The notes beneath the pieces were generated by a model. It saw only the letters and a list, made by a program, of their open reading frames with translations. It had not been told where the DNA came from and did not search any database. Below, one piece after another: positions 1-8,403 of a stretch of DNA of 64,000 bases (within the stretch, counting starts at the first letter, position 1; every line of letters starts with the position of its first letter). Source of the stretch: Peribacillus asahii (GTDB lineage Bacteria > Bacillota > Bacilli > Bacillales > DSM-1321); the NCBI RefSeq assembly GCF_004006295.1, contig NZ_CP026095.1, forward strand, positions 916,001 through 980,000, in the 5' to 3' direction. A program made the translations under genes and the position numbers.

Positions 1-426
1 CAAATGCTGGCAATCAAAGGGATTGGTAAAGATACAGTGGCTGGATTCTTGGCAGAGGTCGGAGACCTAAACGATTATTCACATCCTCGCCAAATCATTA
101 AGTTGGCAGGACTAAGCTTAAAAGAAAATACGTCAGGTAAACATAAGGGACAAACGAAGATTACGAAGAGAGGTAGGAAGACGCTGAGAGCTCTCCTTTT
201 CCGAGTTGTCATGCCATTAGTCGCCAAGAACTCTGCTTTTAAAGCCCTACATGCGTACTATACAAAACGTCCGAACCATCCTTTAAAAAAGATGCAATCT
301 CTTATCGCCCTGTGCAATAAATTGATACGTGTATTGTTTACCATCGGTAAAAAACAATGTGAATTTAGCGAAGAAAGAATGTTACAGGACATCCCTCATA
401 TGGCTGTGATGCTGAAGGTAGCTTAG
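1..426 (+). CDS. IS110-family transposase, C-terminal part (5' end outside window)
   Basis: The frame is open from the first base, so the gene begins before the window; about 141 residues are visible. The segment has the Transposase_20 (IS116/IS110/IS902 C-terminal) layout: a helix-hairpin-helix-like start (AIKGIGKDTVAGFLAEVGD), then GLSLKENTSGKHKG with the conserved serine region, and KITKRGRKTLRALLF. IS110 enzymes pair a RuvC-like N-terminal domain (not visible here) with this serine-containing domain and use a bridge RNA. The frame is intact to its stop, so this end is not degraded. Family assignment is confident; activity cannot be judged without the upstream half. Confidence 0.88.
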   Translation, partial: QMLAIKGIGKDTVAGFLAEVGDLNDYSHPRQIIKLAGLSLKENTSGKHKGQTKITKRGRKTLRALLFRVVMPLVAKNSAFKALHAYYTKRPNHPLKKMQSLIALCNKLIRVLFTIGKKQCEFSEERMLQDIPHMAVMLKVA

Positions 427-720
427 GCTTTTGTAGCCCTGTTAATCAGAATAAAGGAACGTTTATGGTTTAGTAGACATTTGAAGCACGGATTAGTCAG
501 TATTCAACTAAATTTCGGGCAAGGACCCTGTCGGGCAGCATAAACTGACATCCACCTCATGGAAAGGTTGGACGAAGGAATTTTGGAGCGAAGACTCTGT
601 GAGACATGGGAGGGTTGACCTCCATGAGAGACGTGGAGACCACTAGTGCAACTATAATTTAACTGGATACCCACTTATTGGATAAAGGTGGTTAAGTGGC
701 TAAAGGTTTTTTTACTCCTT
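427..720 (+). mobile_element. Probable 3' non-coding end of the IS110 element
   Basis: This non-coding DNA directly follows the transposase. It contains a hairpin at 605-626 (CATGG, one bulged G, AGG, loop, CCTCCATG), a competing longer-range pairing CTCATGG (556-562) with CCATGAG (622-628), and a small GTGG/CCAC hairpin near 633-643. The outer boundary cannot be set because IS110 elements lack clear terminal inverted repeats. A structured 3' non-coding end is where IS1111-type members encode their bridge RNA; that reading is inference. Nothing recognisable lies between about 720 and 960. Confidence 0.4.
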
Positions 721-960
721 GGCTCCAAAAATATCCTTCACTTCCTTCTAATCCCAATAAGAGAATGACTAACACCTGTAAGCGACTTTAAAATTCTAAG
801 AAAACAGGAGAAAACAAGAGATATTCCTTATTTTATAGAGGGAGTATAGTTCAAGAGGGATTTTACAATATATACCGTTACCCAAAATTTTCTTTTATAA
901 ATACAATTAAAAGAAAATTAACTAATATGGAAGTTTCGCAGTATGTTTAATAAGCAATGT

Positions 961-997
961 AAAAAACCTTGCATCCCCTTTTGGAGCAAGGTTTTTT
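961..997. terminator. Bidirectional rho-independent terminator
   Basis: A 12-bp perfect stem (AAAAAACCTTGC with GCAAGGTTTTTT) has a T-run on the right and an A-run on the left. It sits 26 bases past the stop of the minus-strand universal stress gene, which it probably serves. Confidence 0.8.
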
Positions 998-1023
998 ATG
1001 TACAATATTTGTTATTACGCTTC

Positions 1024-1467
1024 TTAATCATTAGTGCGAACAATAGCAACGTCACAACGAGAATGGCGAACAATAGCTGCTGATACGCTACCGATGAAGA
1101 AACGTTCTACTACGTTTAGACCTGTTGAACCACAGACAATTAAGTCTACATTATGCTTTTTAGGTAATTCTTTTGAAAGTTGTGCTTTAGGAGAACCGAA
1201 TACGATTTCTGTTTCAATATTTGCTATACCAGCAGCTTTTGCTTGTTCTTTATATTTTTTAACAAGATCGTCAGCGAATGTTTCAGAACGATCACGAATA
1301 GTTGTATCGTATTCTTCAATAATCGGATAACTTCTTGTATCAATTATATGCGCTAAAATTAGTTTTGCATTATTATTTTTGGCAATTGTACGCGCTTTAT
1401 TAAAAGCCCATTCTGCTTCTTTGGAACCGTCAACAGCTGCTAAAATAGTATTATAATGTTCACTCAT
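1024..1467 (-). CDS. Universal stress protein, UspA family
   Basis: This is a 147-residue single-domain Usp of usual length. The N-terminus YNTILAAVDGSKEAEWAFNKA carries the first beta strand and the conserved D of the nucleotide pocket. The C-terminal stretch GSTGLNVVERFFIGS matches the ATP-binding pattern G-2x-G-9x-G-S, so it is probably an ATP-binding Usp. It is cytosolic and implicated in stress or starvation survival by family knowledge only. An AGGAGG-type site precedes the ATG. It is a lone gene between two non-coding stretches. The B. subtilis name cannot be set among several paralogues. Confidence 0.9.
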   Translation of the reverse strand: MSEHYNTILAAVDGSKEAEWAFNKARTIAKNNNAKLILAHIIDTRSYPIIEEYDTTIRDRSETFADDLVKKYKEQAKAAGIANIETEIVFGSPKAQLSKELPKKHNVDLIVCGSTGLNVVERFFIGSVSAAIVRHSRCDVAIVRTND

Positions 1468-1612
1468 GATATATCTCCTCCTTTTATAAATCTATTATAA
1501 CAATAGCGATGAAAAGGATTTGAAACAATTTTGTGAATATTAAGACAATTTTGTGAATATTAAAAAGTTATTTTATTTACAATAAAGTTGTTAAAAAATG
1601 TGATTCATTCTA

Positions 1613-1745
1613 TTCCACAATCGGGCGCTTTAATTGGGCAAGGATCACAAAAATTATCAAACTTTTTTATAAAAGGATGATTCAATTGATTATAGAAAAA
1701 GCGTGTTTTGATCAATCTTTTTTCAAAACACGCTTTTTCTATTTG
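1613..1745. repeat. Intergenic repeat, copy A: CAATCGGGCGCTTT module plus 18-bp hairpin
   Basis: The left module, TTCCACAATCGGGCGCTTTA, runs into GGATCACAAAAATTATCAAA. A perfect 18-bp stem follows (1694-1711 with 1723-1740, loop TCAATCTTTTT). The same order of modules recurs near 5157-5284, where the lower stem differs but still pairs. Apart from this repeat, 1468-2103 is AT-rich and holds no convincing gene. Confidence 0.6.
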
Positions 1746-2103
1746 CTCTTTTATTAAGGTTTATTAAGTTAATTTAATCAAACTTTATTCCAAGGATACA
1801 GAATAAGATAGTATCGATACAACTTACGCCGGGTTAAGTTTTATTCCATTTGAAATTTTTAACAAATTAATAACATTATTTAAATTTAATAATTGAGATG
1901 TTATGGTAAAATTATGGTTTTTTTGGATTTCATACTCAAATATTGAAATACTGAGAAGAGGAGATAAATAATATTAAATTAAATAACTTTTACAAGTGTG
2001 AATAAAGCAGATATAAAAACACGTATTGGAAATAAAGGAATAGACAATTTTTCATTGATATTAGAATATAGTTCGTTTTATAGAATTTGGAGGACCTTAT
2101 ACC

Positions 2104-3600
2104 ATGAAAAATGTAAAACTATCAAAAATCGGAAAACTAATACTAATCATTCTTTTCTTTTTTATTACATCATTAAACGAGAAGGTTCTGGCAACCGAAA
2201 ATCATAATGATGTAGACATTTCTAAAATTGATGAATACATGAATAATGAACTTGAGAGACTTAATATCCCTGGTGCTTCAATAGCGATAGTAAAAGATGA
2301 AAAGGTACAGTATATCAAAGGTTATGGAATATCAGGTCCTAATGGAAAGGAAATGACATCACAGACGCCCGTTGTCCTGGGGTCTGTTAGTAAGTCATTT
2401 ACTGCACTAGCCATCATGCAATTAGTAGATCAGGGAATGATTCAATTGGATCATCCAGTTCAACAATATATACCTTGGTTTACTTTGGCAAATGAGGAAG
2501 CATCAAAAGAAATTACCATCCGACATTTATTAAATCATACGAGTGGAATCTCTGAATATGATGGACAAGTTGCTATTTCTCAAGGTGATCAATCGATTAA
2601 AAAACTTGTAGAGAGCTTAAGGGATGTACACCTAACAAAAGGAGTTAGTGAAACATACCAATATTCCAATCTGAATTACAGTATTTTAGGTTTAGTCATC
2701 GAAGAAGTCACGAAGACTCCTTATGCTGAATATATAAGCAGCAATATTTTTAAACCGCTTCAGATGGAAAATAGTTATGCAGATTCAAAAGAAGATAAAA
2801 ACAATACGATAGCTGTTGGATATCAAACGATGTTTGGATTTAAAATGCCAACAGAACAATTAAATCATGAAGCGAACGTTCCTCATGGTTATCTCATTTC
2901 AAGTGCTGAAGATATGGCAAATTATATGATTGCAATATTAAAAAAAGGACAATTTAAAGGTGAGAGTGTTTTATCAAAACAAAGTATAAACGAAATGCAT
3001 CAACCATCATCTTTCATTGGGAATGATATTTATTATGCGATGGGATGGGAAGTAAATAAGGATGTGATTACTCATAATGGCTGGACGGAAAATACATATT
3101 CAAGAGTCATTTTAGATGAAGAGTATGGAATTACCTTACTGATCAATTCATTCGATTATTATAATAGTAATCGGTACGATGAGATAATGACGAATCTATA
3201 CAATTTTATTAAACATAATGAACCTCTTAAAGCCAGTGAAGAGAATCCTTTTATGATTTATATTATGTTTGATTTAATAATTGCTGTAGCGATAGCATAC
3301 ATATTCTTTTCTATCTATAAAATATTTAACCAACAAAAACGTAAAATAACATCTTTCAGGTTGTTTCTTAATGTAGTGTCTTTGATTGTTTTTAACTTCT
3401 TATTACCATTTTTACTATTGTATTTTGTAACTCAAGTAGTACCATTGTCAGTGGCAACAATATTTGCTCCAGGTATTGGGCATGCTTTATTCATCATTCC
3501 ATTATTCCTTATAATTATTGGAGTAATTAATATTGGTAAACTAGTACTTGATAAAGTATGGAGGAACCAAAAAAAATTACATTCAAATTATTCTTCATAA
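2104..3600 (+). CDS. Serine beta-lactamase-like hydrolase / class C PBP-type protein with C-terminal membrane domain
   Basis: 498 residues. The N-terminus is a lysine-rich hydrophobic segment (about 8-30), a signal peptide or anchor. The Beta-lactamase (PF00144) fold follows. The SxxK motif is S94-V-S-K97, the YxN motif is Y187-S-N189, and an HNG in the THNGW context near residue 325 corresponds to the KTG box, all as in class C/AmpC-like hydrolases. The last ~120 residues carry about four membrane segments, an arrangement known in FmtA/PbpE-like esterases and peptidases. The substrate is unknown; a D-Ala esterase, peptidase or beta-lactam-interacting protein are possible. An AGGACC-like site precedes the ATG. 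It stands alone among repeat copies, suggesting acquired DNA. Confidence 0.85.
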   Translation: MKNVKLSKIGKLILIILFFFITSLNEKVLATENHNDVDISKIDEYMNNELERLNIPGASIAIVKDEKVQYIKGYGISGPNGKEMTSQTPVVLGSVSKSFTALAIMQLVDQGMIQLDHPVQQYIPWFTLANEEASKEITIRHLLNHTSGISEYDGQVAISQGDQSIKKLVESLRDVHLTKGVSETYQYSNLNYSILGLVIEEVTKTPYAEYISSNIFKPLQMENSYADSKEDKNNTIAVGYQTMFGFKMPTEQLNHEANVPHGYLISSAEDMANYMIAILKKGQFKGESVLSKQSINEMHQPSSFIGNDIYYAMGWEVNKDVITHNGWTENTYSRVILDEEYGITLLINSFDYYNSNRYDEIMTNLYNFIKHNEPLKASEENPFMIYIMFDLIIAVAIAYIFFSIYKIFNQQKRKITSFRLFLNVVSLIVFNFLLPFLLLYFVTQVVPLSVATIFAPGIGHALFIIPLFLIIIGVINIGKLVLDKVWRNQKKLHSNYSS

Positions 3601-3623
3601 CAAAGGGTTGCTTTTCTGCATGA

Positions 3624-3652
3624 ACTTCCACAATCGGGCGCTTTTATGAAGT
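3624..3652. repeat. CAATCGGGCGCTTT repeat, copy C (short)
   Basis: A short copy (ACTTCCACAATCGGGCGCTT) whose ends ACTTC and GAAGT can pair. It shares 17 bases with copy A at 1613. Confidence 0.55.
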
Positions 3653-3657
3653 AATTA

Positions 3658-3697
3658 AAGCTTAATTTCTTACAACACCGAGAAATTAGGCTTTTTA
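3658..3697 (+). terminator. Rho-independent terminator of the serine hydrolase gene
   Basis: AAGCTTAATTTCT pairs with AGAAATTAGGCTT, followed by a T-run. It starts 57 bases after the stop. The ~200 bases after it, up to the next small gene, show nothing else. Confidence 0.7.
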
Positions 3698-3896
3698 TAT
3701 TTGGATTTTCTTTAACGCTGTAAATCCGCATTTTCCTGATGCTATCCGTGTGAAGACGGCTAGATTTTAAAATTGGATGTGCAAAATAGCACTTAAAATC
3801 AGCGCAAATTATTGCTTAAAGTGACACCTCGGGATATACCGAGTGTTTTTGTGAAAAATAAGATTGTTAAATAATATATTATAGAGGAGGATTAGT

Positions 3897-4055
3897 ATGC
3901 AACCAGATCAACAAGCCACTGAGAATTTGAGTTCTATTATGAAATCAGGATTTGCCGGAACTGATGCGCAAAAAGTAAAACAAGAAATTCAAAAAGATGT
4001 AAGCGAAGGACAAGGTGCAATGACTTCCCGAGAGGCAGGAGCAATGCGCGATTAA
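3897..4055 (+). CDS. Small Gln/Ala-rich hypothetical protein, 52 aa
   Basis: A 52-residue frame preceded by a near-ideal ribosome-binding site (GAGGAGG, 6-7 bases before the ATG) and ended by a strong terminator that overlaps its stop. That makes a self-contained transcription unit. The protein is hydrophilic with no membrane segment. Its second half reads DAQKVKQEIQKDVSEGQG and then MTSREAGAMRD. The glutamine-rich composition and 'TSRE' end faintly recall small acid-soluble spore proteins, but no family is recognised. Expression and function are unknown. Confidence 0.6.
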   Translation: MQPDQQATENLSSIMKSGFAGTDAQKVKQEIQKDVSEGQGAMTSREAGAMRD

Positions 4056-4080
4056 AAAACCACTCTGAGTGGTTTTTTAT
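4054..4080 (+). terminator. Terminator of the 52-aa gene
   Basis: AAAAAACCACT-ctg-AGTGGTTTTTT, an 11-bp perfect stem starting within the TAA stop codon. Confidence 0.85.
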
Positions 4081-4155
4081 TTTTCTACTTCAAAAATTAA
4101 ATACTTTACATCCTTCATTTCAATTTGATAGAAATGCTACAATTTTAATGATAAA

Positions 4156-4173
4156 GCCCGGTTGCAACCGGGC
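4156..4173. terminator. GC-rich perfect palindrome
   Basis: GCCCGGTTGCAACCGGGC is an 18-base self-complementary sequence followed by CTGTTTGCTT. It is possibly a leftover terminator. No gene lies between 4081 and 4475 apart from this and the repeat at 4371. Confidence 0.45.
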
Positions 4174-4370
4174 CTGTTTGCTTAATAACGAATAAGGACC
4201 GGATTCCTTCTTAAACTATATATTTTGTTGTGTAAATATTACTACCAACATATTTGTCCAGAAAATCACAGGTTACGAAACCTTGTCAAAAACCGCGTTT
4301 AGACCAGTAACGGAGAATCGTATCATTCTTTAGAAGAAAGAATGGATTTTATGATTGAGATCATATTTCG

Positions 4371-4402
4371 TTCTTCCATTAACGGGCTATTTAATGGAAG
4401 AA
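4371..4402. repeat. Repeat copy D, hairpin form
   Basis: A 12-bp stem TTCTTCCATTAA / TTAATGGAAGAA encloses CGGGCTAT. The core TTCCA..AACGGGC..TTTAA aligns with TTCCACAATCGGGCGCTTTAA of copies A and C. Confidence 0.45.
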
Positions 4403-4475
4403 GGAGTAATTTGAAATTATTCTGAATTTTATATGGTAAAATGAGGAGGCATTAGATGTAGAAGGGAATCTTAAT

Positions 4476-5141
4476 ATGAAAAAATACCAAGTAATTTTAT
4501 TTGATTTAGACGGAACTCTTTCAGACCCAAAAATAGGTATAACTAAATCTGTTCAATATGCGTTACAGAAAATGGGCATTGATGAGCCTGATATTGATAA
4601 ACTTGAATGTTTTATTGGTCCGCCCCTTAAAGTTTCATTTGCTGAATATTACGATTTTAATGAGGAAAATGCACAAAGGGCAATTGATTATTACAGGGAA
4701 AGGTTCAAAGATAAGGGGATGTTTGAGAATAAGCTATATTCAAATATTTCTTTACTATTAAAATCATTAAAAGAACAACAATATACTTTAGTTGTTGCAA
4801 CTTCAAAGCCTACTGTATTTTCTGAACAAATACTTAAGTACTTTAATATTGACCAGTATTTTGACCTTGTTGTTGGAAGTAACCTTGATGGAACAAGAAC
4901 AGCAAAAACTGAAATTATTCAATACATACTTGATAAGTATAATAAGTATAAGCTGGATGATTTTGTTATGATTGGCGATAGAAAATACGATATGATTGGT
5001 GCGAAAAATACGGGTATTGACTCTATTGGAGTAACTTATGGATATGGTTCATTTGAAGAATTAAGTGATTCTCACCCTACACATATTGTCAATAGTGTTG
5101 AAGAGATAAAAGAGATTCTAATAGCAAGTAAAGTTGAATAA
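4476..5141 (+). CDS. HAD-superfamily phosphatase, phosphoglycolate phosphatase-like
   Basis: 221 residues, typical for the Gph/PpaX-like HAD subfamily. Motif I is DLDGTLSD (nucleophile D10, acid/base D12), motif II is VATSKP near residue 110, and motif III/IV is GDRKYDMIGAKNTG near 170. A helical cap (IGPPLKVSF...) lies between I and II. Cytosolic Mg-dependent phosphate-ester hydrolysis is expected; the substrate is unknown. Codon use looks AT-richer than the core genes downstream. It lies between repeat copies D and B, consistent with the accessory character of this block. Confidence 0.88.
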   Translation: MKKYQVILFDLDGTLSDPKIGITKSVQYALQKMGIDEPDIDKLECFIGPPLKVSFAEYYDFNEENAQRAIDYYRERFKDKGMFENKLYSNISLLLKSLKEQQYTLVVATSKPTVFSEQILKYFNIDQYFDLVVGSNLDGTRTAKTEIIQYILDKYNKYKLDDFVMIGDRKYDMIGAKNTGIDSIGVTYGYGSFEELSDSHPTHIVNSVEEIKEILIASKVE

Positions 5142-5156
5142 ATGACGACATGTTAT

Positions 5157-5284
5157 TATTTAGCTAAGGACGCTTTAATGGCATAAGGATTACAGAAATT
5201 ATCAAATTTTTTTTATAAAAATAAGATTTAAATCTACTAGATAAGAATCCATTTTGATTACTCTTTTTCAAAATGGATTCTTTT
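5157..5284. repeat. Intergenic repeat, copy B
   Basis: GGACGCTTTAATGGCATAAGG, then an AAATTATCAAA tract and a 15-bp stem (5243-5257 with 5268-5282). The module order matches copy A. The lower stem sequence differs (AAGAATCC/GGATTCTT against AAAAAGCG/CGCTTTTT), but the loop-proximal TTTTGA...TCAAAA is kept. Confidence 0.55.
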
Positions 5285-5448
5285 TATTTATCGTAAAATA
5301 CGAGTTTGTGAGGTGTTTTTGATCAACCTTTATTTCAAAGTCACATTTTTCCTAGAAAATAAAAAAGCCTAAGGTGTATTAACAGGATTTACCAAAAAGG
5401 TGAGCGAATACTATAAAATGAGAGCGTTTTCTATAAAAGGAGGAGATT

Positions 5449-7068
5449 ATGATGATGAATACCCCTTTGATTTTGACGCAAATGATTGAAAGAGTGGAGA
5501 AATATTTTCCGAAGAAAGAAGTTGTATCGAGAACAGATGGAGGAATCCATACACTTACGTATGCACAAATTGCGGAGCGAACAAGACGATTAGCAAGCAG
5601 CTTTGAGAAGCTAGGGATTCAAGAGGGAGACCGGATTGGTACACTTGCTTGGAATCATCACCGGCATCTTGAAGCTTATTTTGCGATTCCTTGTTATGGT
5701 GCTGTATTGCATACGATTAATATTCGATTGTCCCCTGAGCATGTGGCCTATATCATCAATCATGCGGAAGACCGGTTATTGCTTCTCGATGCGGATTTGA
5801 TTCCGCTTATTGAGGCTATTTCTCCACAATTAAAGTCCGTTGAAGGATACATCATCATGACAGATCAAGCCGAGCTTCCAAAAACTTCTCTTTCTCCTGT
5901 GTACCATTATGAAACATTAGTAGCACAAGGAAATCCAAAGCAAGCGTTGAGACAAGATTTAGATGAAAATGCTCCAGCGGGCATGTGTTATACATCGGCC
6001 ACAACAGGTAATCCAAAAGGTGTCATCTATTCACATCGAGGCATTGTTCTTCATAGTATGGCGCTTGGGTTAGTAGATACAGGAGCAGTGAGTGAGCGGG
6101 ATGTCGCGATGCCGGTTGTTCCAATGTTTCATGTGAATGCATGGGGCTTGCCTTTTGCCTGCCTATGGTTTGGGACGAAACAAGTGTTGCCAGGTCCTTA
6201 TTTTACACCGAAAATTCTGGCTGAGCTTATTCAGTCGGAACAAGTGACGATTTCCGCTGGTGTTCCAACGATTTGGCTCGGATTATTACAAGAGCTAGAG
6301 ACTGGAAACTATGATACAAGCAGTTTACGTGCTCTGCTATGCGGAGGTGCAGCTGCTCCGAAAAGTTTAATTAAGACGTTTGAACAGAAGTATTCAATCC
6401 CATTTTTGCATGCTTACGGAATGACGGAAACAAGCCCTCTTGTTGTCATCTCTAAGCCAAAAAGCTACCAAGATGATTTGTCGGACGAAGAATTGCTGGA
6501 TTTAAAAGCAAAACAAGGCATTGTCGTTCCGATGATTGATATAAAAGTAGTCGGACAAGATGGTGAAGTGAAGCAGGATGGAAAAGAGATGGGGGAACTG
6601 TTGATTCGCGGTCCTTGGATTGCTAGCGAATATTATCGAAATGAAAAAACGGAAGAAGCCTTTAAAGATGGCTGGCTGCATACAGGAGATGTCGTGACAA
6701 TTGATGAAGAAGGATATGTGAAAATTGTCGATCGTACGAAGGATTTAATTAAAAGCGGGGGAGAGTGGATTTCATCCGTTGATTTAGAAAACGCATTAAT
6801 GGCGCATGAAGCGATTTTTGAAGCGGCAGTTATTGCTGTGCCGCATGAAAAATGGCAGGAACGTCCTCTTGCTTGTGTCGTGTTGAAGGAAGGGTACGTT
6901 GGAAAAGTAACACAGGAAGACATTCTTGAATTTTTAACACCGCAATTTGCTAAATGGTGGCTGCCAGATGAAGTGTTGTTTGTAAAAGATATTCCGAAAA
7001 CATCCGTCGGCAAGTTTTTAAAACGGGCGTTGCGAGAGCAGCTGAAGGATCAATACTTAAAGAAGTGA
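5449..7068 (+). CDS. Long-chain fatty-acid--CoA ligase / acyl-CoA synthetase (ANL superfamily)
   Basis: 539 residues, full length for the family. The AMP-binding P-loop motif is YTSATTGNPKGV near residue 178. The A5 motif is YGMTETSP (~324) and the A7/A8 region is GWLHTGDVVTIDEEGYVKIVDRTKDLIKSGGEWIS. The adenylation lysine lies in the terminal KTSVGKFLKR motif. It activates carboxylic (probably fatty) acids via an acyl-AMP. A strong AGGAGGAG site precedes consecutive ATGs at 5449, 5452 and 5455; the exact start among these is uncertain. It is distinct from the LcfB-like gene at 36083. Chain-length specificity cannot be read. Confidence 0.9.
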   Translation: MMMNTPLILTQMIERVEKYFPKKEVVSRTDGGIHTLTYAQIAERTRRLASSFEKLGIQEGDRIGTLAWNHHRHLEAYFAIPCYGAVLHTINIRLSPEHVAYIINHAEDRLLLLDADLIPLIEAISPQLKSVEGYIIMTDQAELPKTSLSPVYHYETLVAQGNPKQALRQDLDENAPAGMCYTSATTGNPKGVIYSHRGIVLHSMALGLVDTGAVSERDVAMPVVPMFHVNAWGLPFACLWFGTKQVLPGPYFTPKILAELIQSEQVTISAGVPTIWLGLLQELETGNYDTSSLRALLCGGAAAPKSLIKTFEQKYSIPFLHAYGMTETSPLVVISKPKSYQDDLSDEELLDLKAKQGIVVPMIDIKVVGQDGEVKQDGKEMGELLIRGPWIASEYYRNEKTEEAFKDGWLHTGDVVTIDEEGYVKIVDRTKDLIKSGGEWISSVDLENALMAHEAIFEAAVIAVPHEKWQERPLACVVLKEGYVGKVTQEDILEFLTPQFAKWWLPDEVLFVKDIPKTSVGKFLKRALREQLKDQYLKK

Positions 7069-7122
7069 TTAAAGGCGTTCGTTGAAAAAAGAAAACCGAA
7101 TTTTATTGGAAAATAAAGAAGC

Positions 7123-7159
7123 AAAAAGGCCTTCCACGTGTAAATGGAATGGCCTTTTT
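7123..7159. terminator. Bidirectional terminator between the ligase and yhzD-like genes
   Basis: AAAAAGGCCTTCCA pairs with TGGAATGGCCTTTTT (one unpaired T). It serves the two convergent genes. Confidence 0.85.
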
Positions 7160-7161
7160 CC

Positions 7162-7350
7162 TTAGATATGAAATAAAACTAATTTCCCTGCTGATGATGT
7201 ACAACGATGAGTAAATTGAGAGTAGTTTTTTTCTTTTAATAGTCTTTCGCCAATTTCTTTCGCTTGCTTATCATGTTCTGCTGTAAACGCTTCGTCTAAT
7301 AGTTTTTCTCCGGAAGGTTCAAACACTGTTAATTTATAAGTTTTACTCAT
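7162..7350 (-). CDS. yhzD: YhzD-like small protein
   Basis: 62 residues, equal to the YhzD family length. The charged central helix, the start SKTYKLTVFEPSGEKLLDE and the end GKLVLFHI resemble YhzD as I recall it. No function is established. A good RBS (AGAGAGG) precedes the ATG. It sits just upstream of and divergent from yhaQP, in agreement with the local synteny. The name rests on memory of the family. Confidence 0.65.
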   Translation of the reverse strand: MSKTYKLTVFEPSGEKLLDEAFTAEHDKQAKEIGERLLKEKNYSQFTHRCTSSAGKLVLFHI

Positions 7351-7503
7351 ATGAAACGCCTCTCTTTTATCATAAATTTACATAAAATATAACTATTGTA
7401 AAATATTTTATCATTTTTTGTATGTTTTGCCAATTATATTGTAAAGGGGGATGTCTTTCGATACTATTAAACTATCAAGGTGATAGGAGGCGTGGAAACT
7501 TAT

Positions 7504-8403
7504 ATGGTCTTACATGTTCATAATGTAACGAAACGCTTTGGAGATTATACGGCTGTGAATGAATTAGATTTTACGATACCCGAGCAAGAAATGTTTGGTC
7601 TGTTAGGGGCAAATGGAGCGGGAAAAACGACAACGTTTCGAATGATTATTGGATTGCTTCAGCCTACAAAAGGGGAAATTACATGGGAAGGTAAGCGGAT
7701 TGATCAATCGATGAGTTCGTTAATTGGTTATTTACCGGAAGAGCGGGGGTTATATCCAAAACTAAAGGTAAGTGAGCAGCTATTGTATTTTGCGAGATTA
7801 AGAGGAATGAGTAAGGCGGATGCCAATAAAGAAATGGATGTTTGGCTTGAACGTTTTAAAGTGCCTGAATATAAGAATAAGCGTGTTGAGGAACTGTCAA
7901 AGGGAAATCAACAAAAAATTCAATTAATCTCTTCGGTGCTGCATAAGCCGAAGTTACTTATCTTAGATGAACCGTTTAGCGGGTTAGATCCGGTGAACGT
8001 GGAAATGTTGAAGGAAGCAGTCATTGACTTGCGAAATCAAGGAACGACGATTGTATTTTCCAGTCATCGGATGGAGCATGTCGAGGAATTATGTGAAAAT
8101 CTATGCATTTTACAAAAAGGTTCTCCTGTAGTTGCCGGTCATTTAAAAGAAATCAAGCGCTCTTTTGGAAAGAAAAATGTCGTTGTACATGCCGACTTTA
8201 ATTTAGATTTTCTTGAAACATTTTCTGGTGTAACGAAAGTTAAAACGACAATGGAAGGGAAAGTATTACAAGTAGTAGATGAGACGGTTGCGGAGAAAAT
8301 GCTGCAAGCACTTGTACCGCGAGGGTTTGTTCGGAAGTTTGAATTACAGGAGCCATCATTAAACGATATCTTTATTGAAAAGGTAGGGGCTGCTTATGAA
8401 TAA
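7504..8403 (+). CDS. yhaQ: ABC exporter ATP-binding protein, YhaQ (NatA-like)
   Basis: 299 residues from the ATG at 7504, chosen because GGAGG lies 10-11 bases before it; an in-frame ATG at 7480 lies upstream of that site. Walker A is GANGAGKTTT, the signature is LSKGNQQKI and Walker B is LLILDEPFSGLDP, with an H-loop SSHRMEHVEE. The C-terminal extension ends with NDIFIEKV, typical of the NatA/YhaQ group. It powers the membrane partner YhaP; its frame overlaps the start of yhaP by 8 bases, so translation is probably coupled. The substrate is unproven; sodium export is by analogy. Confidence 0.88.
   Translation: MVLHVHNVTKRFGDYTAVNELDFTIPEQEMFGLLGANGAGKTTTFRMIIGLLQPTKGEITWEGKRIDQSMSSLIGYLPEERGLYPKLKVSEQLLYFARLRGMSKADANKEMDVWLERFKVPEYKNKRVEELSKGNQQKIQLISSVLHKPKLLILDEPFSGLDPVNVEMLKEAVIDLRNQGTTIVFSSHRMEHVEELCENLCILQKGSPVVAGHLKEIKRSFGKKNVVVHADFNLDFLETFSGVTKVKTTMEGKVLQVVDETVAEKMLQALVPRGFVRKFELQEPSLNDIFIEKVGAAYE

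Noticed and set aside
1034-1330. Long open frame on the plus strand opposite the UspA gene
   Set aside because: Antisense shadow; the minus frame has the Usp ATP motif and an RBS.
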